From Lachnospiraceae bacterium (GTDB taxonomy: Bacteria > Bacillota > Clostridia > Lachnospirales > Lachnospiraceae): 64,000 nucleotides of DNA. Position 1 is the first letter of the stretch; every line of letters starts with the position of its first letter. The position numbers and the translations under genes were made by a program. The notes under the pieces are model-generated. The model ran no database searches. It was given only the letters and a program-made list of their open reading frames with translations, and was not told where the DNA came from. Where the stretch lies: contig JAILRP010000093.1 in assembly GCA_024698075.1 (NCBI GenBank), positions 1 to 64,000 on the forward strand. The letters are read 5' to 3'. Below are positions 62,243 through 64,000 of this stretch, piece by piece.

Positions 62243-63318
62243 AGCATCTGGATTTTAACGACACGAGTTCATACAGGACAAGAGATGCCATCATAGCCGA
62301 CCTTAAATCTGACGGGCTTCCCGTGGCACTTTACGGGGCCGGACAGATAGGAAGGGAAGCCGCGAAGCTCTTTATGGATAACGGGATCGAAGACATATCG
62401 TTCATCGAGACGGAGGACTATCTCTTCCCGGGAAAGCAGATATGCATAGCCGGAAAGAATATTGACTGCATCAGTGCCGGCGAGATGATAGGAAGGCATG
62501 ATAAGTTCAACGTTGTCCTTTCGGTGGTTGAAGATACGCTCCTTCCAAAGCTTAAGGAGATCTTTCCGATGGCGCATCATATCGACCATATCGACGCGCA
62601 TGCGCCGCACAGGATGGAACGTGATTTTCTCGTAAATAATGCCGGCATCATAAGAGAAATATATGATTCCCTCTGCGATGAGGAATCAAAGGATGTGTTC
62701 GAGGCATTCCTGCATGCGCGTTATACGGGGGATGTCGGGCGCATCTCGAGCCTATGCCGTGAAGGCTATCTGTATGACTGGGAGCTTCTGGGCCTTTGTG
62801 CCGATGATACCGTGATGGACGGAGGAGCATATATAGGTGATACGGCAGCCGAAATGGAAAAATACCTTGGCACGCTCCCTAAGAAGGTATTCTGCTTTGA
62901 ACCCGACGAGAAGAACATAGCCGAGATAAGAAAGACATACGGGATGACAAAAGCCGTGGTCCCGGTCTGTGCCGGGCTATACAGCCGCGATGATATCTTA
63001 AGCTTTTCGGGCGGAGGCTCGATAGGCTCGAGCCTTTCGGATGACGGCGAGGACCGTGTATCCGTAACTGCTCCGGATCTTCATGATGAATACCGCGATG
63101 TCACCGTGATCAAGATGGACATCGAGGGAAGCGAGCCCGAGGCACTTGCCGGCATGGCGCGCCTTATCGGCGAAAATCATCCGAGGCTTGCGGTATGCAT
63201 ATACCACAACAATGATGACGTGATAAAGATCTATAGCGAGCTGAAACGGTACGGATACAGGTTTTACATGCGGCAGCACAGCCACTCCTGCGAGGAGACC
63301 GTGCTGTATGCGGTATAA
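62239..63318 (+). CDS. FkbM-family methyltransferase with N-terminal Rossmann-like domain
   Basis: A 359-residue two-domain protein. Residues about 25-110 form a nucleotide-binding-like domain with VALYGAGQIGREAAK. From about 190 an FkbM methyltransferase domain has VMDGGAYIGDTAAEM, VFCFEPDEKN, IKMDIEGSEPEAL and ICIYHNNDD-type end motifs. O-methylation of a sugar is likely. It overlaps PseF by four bases and precedes PseG by eight, so it may act on the pseudaminic acid branch. Confidence 0.85.
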   Translation: MKHLDFNDTSSYRTRDAIIADLKSDGLPVALYGAGQIGREAAKLFMDNGIEDISFIETEDYLFPGKQICIAGKNIDCISAGEMIGRHDKFNVVLSVVEDTLLPKLKEIFPMAHHIDHIDAHAPHRMERDFLVNNAGIIREIYDSLCDEESKDVFEAFLHARYTGDVGRISSLCREGYLYDWELLGLCADDTVMDGGAYIGDTAAEMEKYLGTLPKKVFCFEPDEKNIAEIRKTYGMTKAVVPVCAGLYSRDDILSFSGGGSIGSSLSDDGEDRVSVTAPDLHDEYRDVTVIKMDIEGSEPEALAGMARLIGENHPRLAVCIYHNNDDVIKIYSELKRYGYRFYMRQHSHSCEETVLYAV

Positions 63319-63326
63319 GGAAGATT

Positions 63327-64000
63327 ATGGTCTATATCAGAACGGATGCAAACAGGGAGATCGGCATGGGCCATCTCATGAGATGCTTAACGATAGGCAA
63401 GGCCATTTCCGAAGCCGGGGAAAATGTCATCTACCTCATATCTGATGAAGAATCCGAAAGCTCGCTCAAGTCTGCGGGGGCCGTATATAAGGTGCTTTCT
63501 GCAAAGTGGGACTGCCTGTCGGCTGATGAGGCGGATGCCATACGTTCAATAACCGATGACGGATACAGCCGTGACCGGAAAATCCCTGTAATACTCGTTG
63601 ATTCATACCACTTAACCGAAGGCTATCTTGCCGCTCTTCGGAAGTTTGCACTCGTTGCCTTTATAGATGATTTCCTTGAAGACAGTAAGGATGCAGACCT
63701 GCTGATCAATTATGATGTGCTCGGCAGGAAGGAGAGGGCCGATGCCCTTTATGACGGAACATATACGAGGCTGCTGGTGGGGACGCTTTATGCTCCGCTC
63801 CGCGAGCAGTTTTTTAATGTCGCAAAAAGAGATAGATTTTATTCCAAAGACAGCGGTCCATGCAGCGTGCTCCTTAGCGGGGGAGGCGGTGCGGCATCAT
63901 TCCTCCCGAAGATAGCAGAGCATATCCTGTCGGGCGGGGAAGCAGAGAAGATAAAGATAAACGCTGTCGTCGGAGAATATGCCGACGCGTATGCGAAGCT
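63327..64000 (+). CDS. pseG: PseG, UDP-diacetamido-altrose hydrolase (partial, runs off the window)
   Basis: Translation from ATG 63327 stays open to the window end, giving 224 complete codons. Seen: VYIRTDANREIGMGHLMRCL near 2-21, the PseG and MurG-like signature with a catalytic His, LVDSYHLTEGYL, FIDDFLEDSKDADLLINYD segments, and VLLSGGGGAASF where the donor half begins. PseG removes UDP from the L-altrose intermediate before condensation by PseI. Aligned with the family, roughly 100 residues are missing beyond 64000. Confidence 0.85.
   Translation, partial: MVYIRTDANREIGMGHLMRCLTIGKAISEAGENVIYLISDEESESSLKSAGAVYKVLSAKWDCLSADEADAIRSITDDGYSRDRKIPVILVDSYHLTEGYLAALRKFALVAFIDDFLEDSKDADLLINYDVLGRKERADALYDGTYTRLLVGTLYAPLREQFFNVAKRDRFYSKDSGPCSVLLSGGGGAASFLPKIAEHILSGGEAEKIKINAVVGEYADAYAK

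Noticed and set aside
1..64000. Mobile elements, CRISPR arrays, tRNA or rRNA genes
   Set aside because: No transposase or integrase motifs, no regularly spaced repeat array and no cloverleaf-like gene was seen on reading both strands; a dedicated RNA search was not possible.

Overview
The window is a dense, almost entirely plus-strand gene array for surface-glycan or glycoprotein sugar biosynthesis. The host is most likely a Gram-positive Clostridia of the Lachnospiraceae type (Butyrivibrio or Roseburia-like). The reasons are mid-range GC, GGAGG-type ribosome binding sites, many TTG starts, heavy ATA and AGG codon use, the VTC/DUF4956/CotH trio common in that family, and no lipopolysaccharide lipid genes. 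This taxonomic guess is inference only. About 65 protein genes are supported. No rRNA, tRNA, CRISPR array or insertion sequence was seen, and no stretch over 300 bases lacks a gene.

Region 1 (1-14370) starts with a coiled-coil gene end. A promoter then precedes a Gfo/Idh oxidoreductase, DegT aminotransferase and hexapeptide acetyltransferase trio, the classic set for a 3-acetamido (2,3-diamino) UDP-sugar. Next come a second DegT enzyme, a radical SAM/SPASM enzyme, a sugar N-formyltransferase, a deacetylase-like protein, a GT2 polyprenyl-type transferase and a large membrane protein. The VTC, DUF4956 and secreted CotH trio and another multi-pass membrane protein end the region.

Region 2 (14435-21262) holds a CDP-glucose 4,6-dehydratase, four predicted glycosyltransferases and a Gfo/Idh oxidoreductase. 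Region 3 (21276-29599) is a break in the array. A minus-strand AMP ligase and acyl carrier protein diverge from a LysR regulator and a nitrate/sulfonate-type ABC transporter, with overlapping -35 boxes between them. A promoter follows, driving an MBOAT and SGNH O-acyltransferase pair.

Region 4 (29608-64000) is a run of about 34 kb on one strand with gaps under 50 bases, headed by a strong promoter and a leader hairpin. It contains most of a GDP-linked legionaminic acid pathway: a CBS guanylyltransferase of PtmE type, LegI, LegG, LegF, LegB and LegC. It then moves into the pseudaminic acid pathway (PseC, PseF, and PseG cut by the window edge). Between these lie genes that standard nonulosonate pathways do not need: a 2-hydroxyacid dehydrogenase/HAD/epimerase/cyclase block; PHP phosphoesterase and ATP-grasp genes; a class III aminotransferase with a Gfo/Idh enzyme; a nitrilase; and an M28-like hydrolase, AMP ligase, ACP and AAC(3)-type N-acyltransferase block. 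The last suggests removal and replacement of an N-acyl group on an amino sugar. Overall the locus appears to make several rare acylated, formylated and methylated amino sugars, including two nonulosonic acids, and to attach some of them to a cell-surface acceptor. Flagellin or an extracellular polysaccharide is the likely acceptor, but neither flagellin, Maf, Wzx nor Wzy is in the window.
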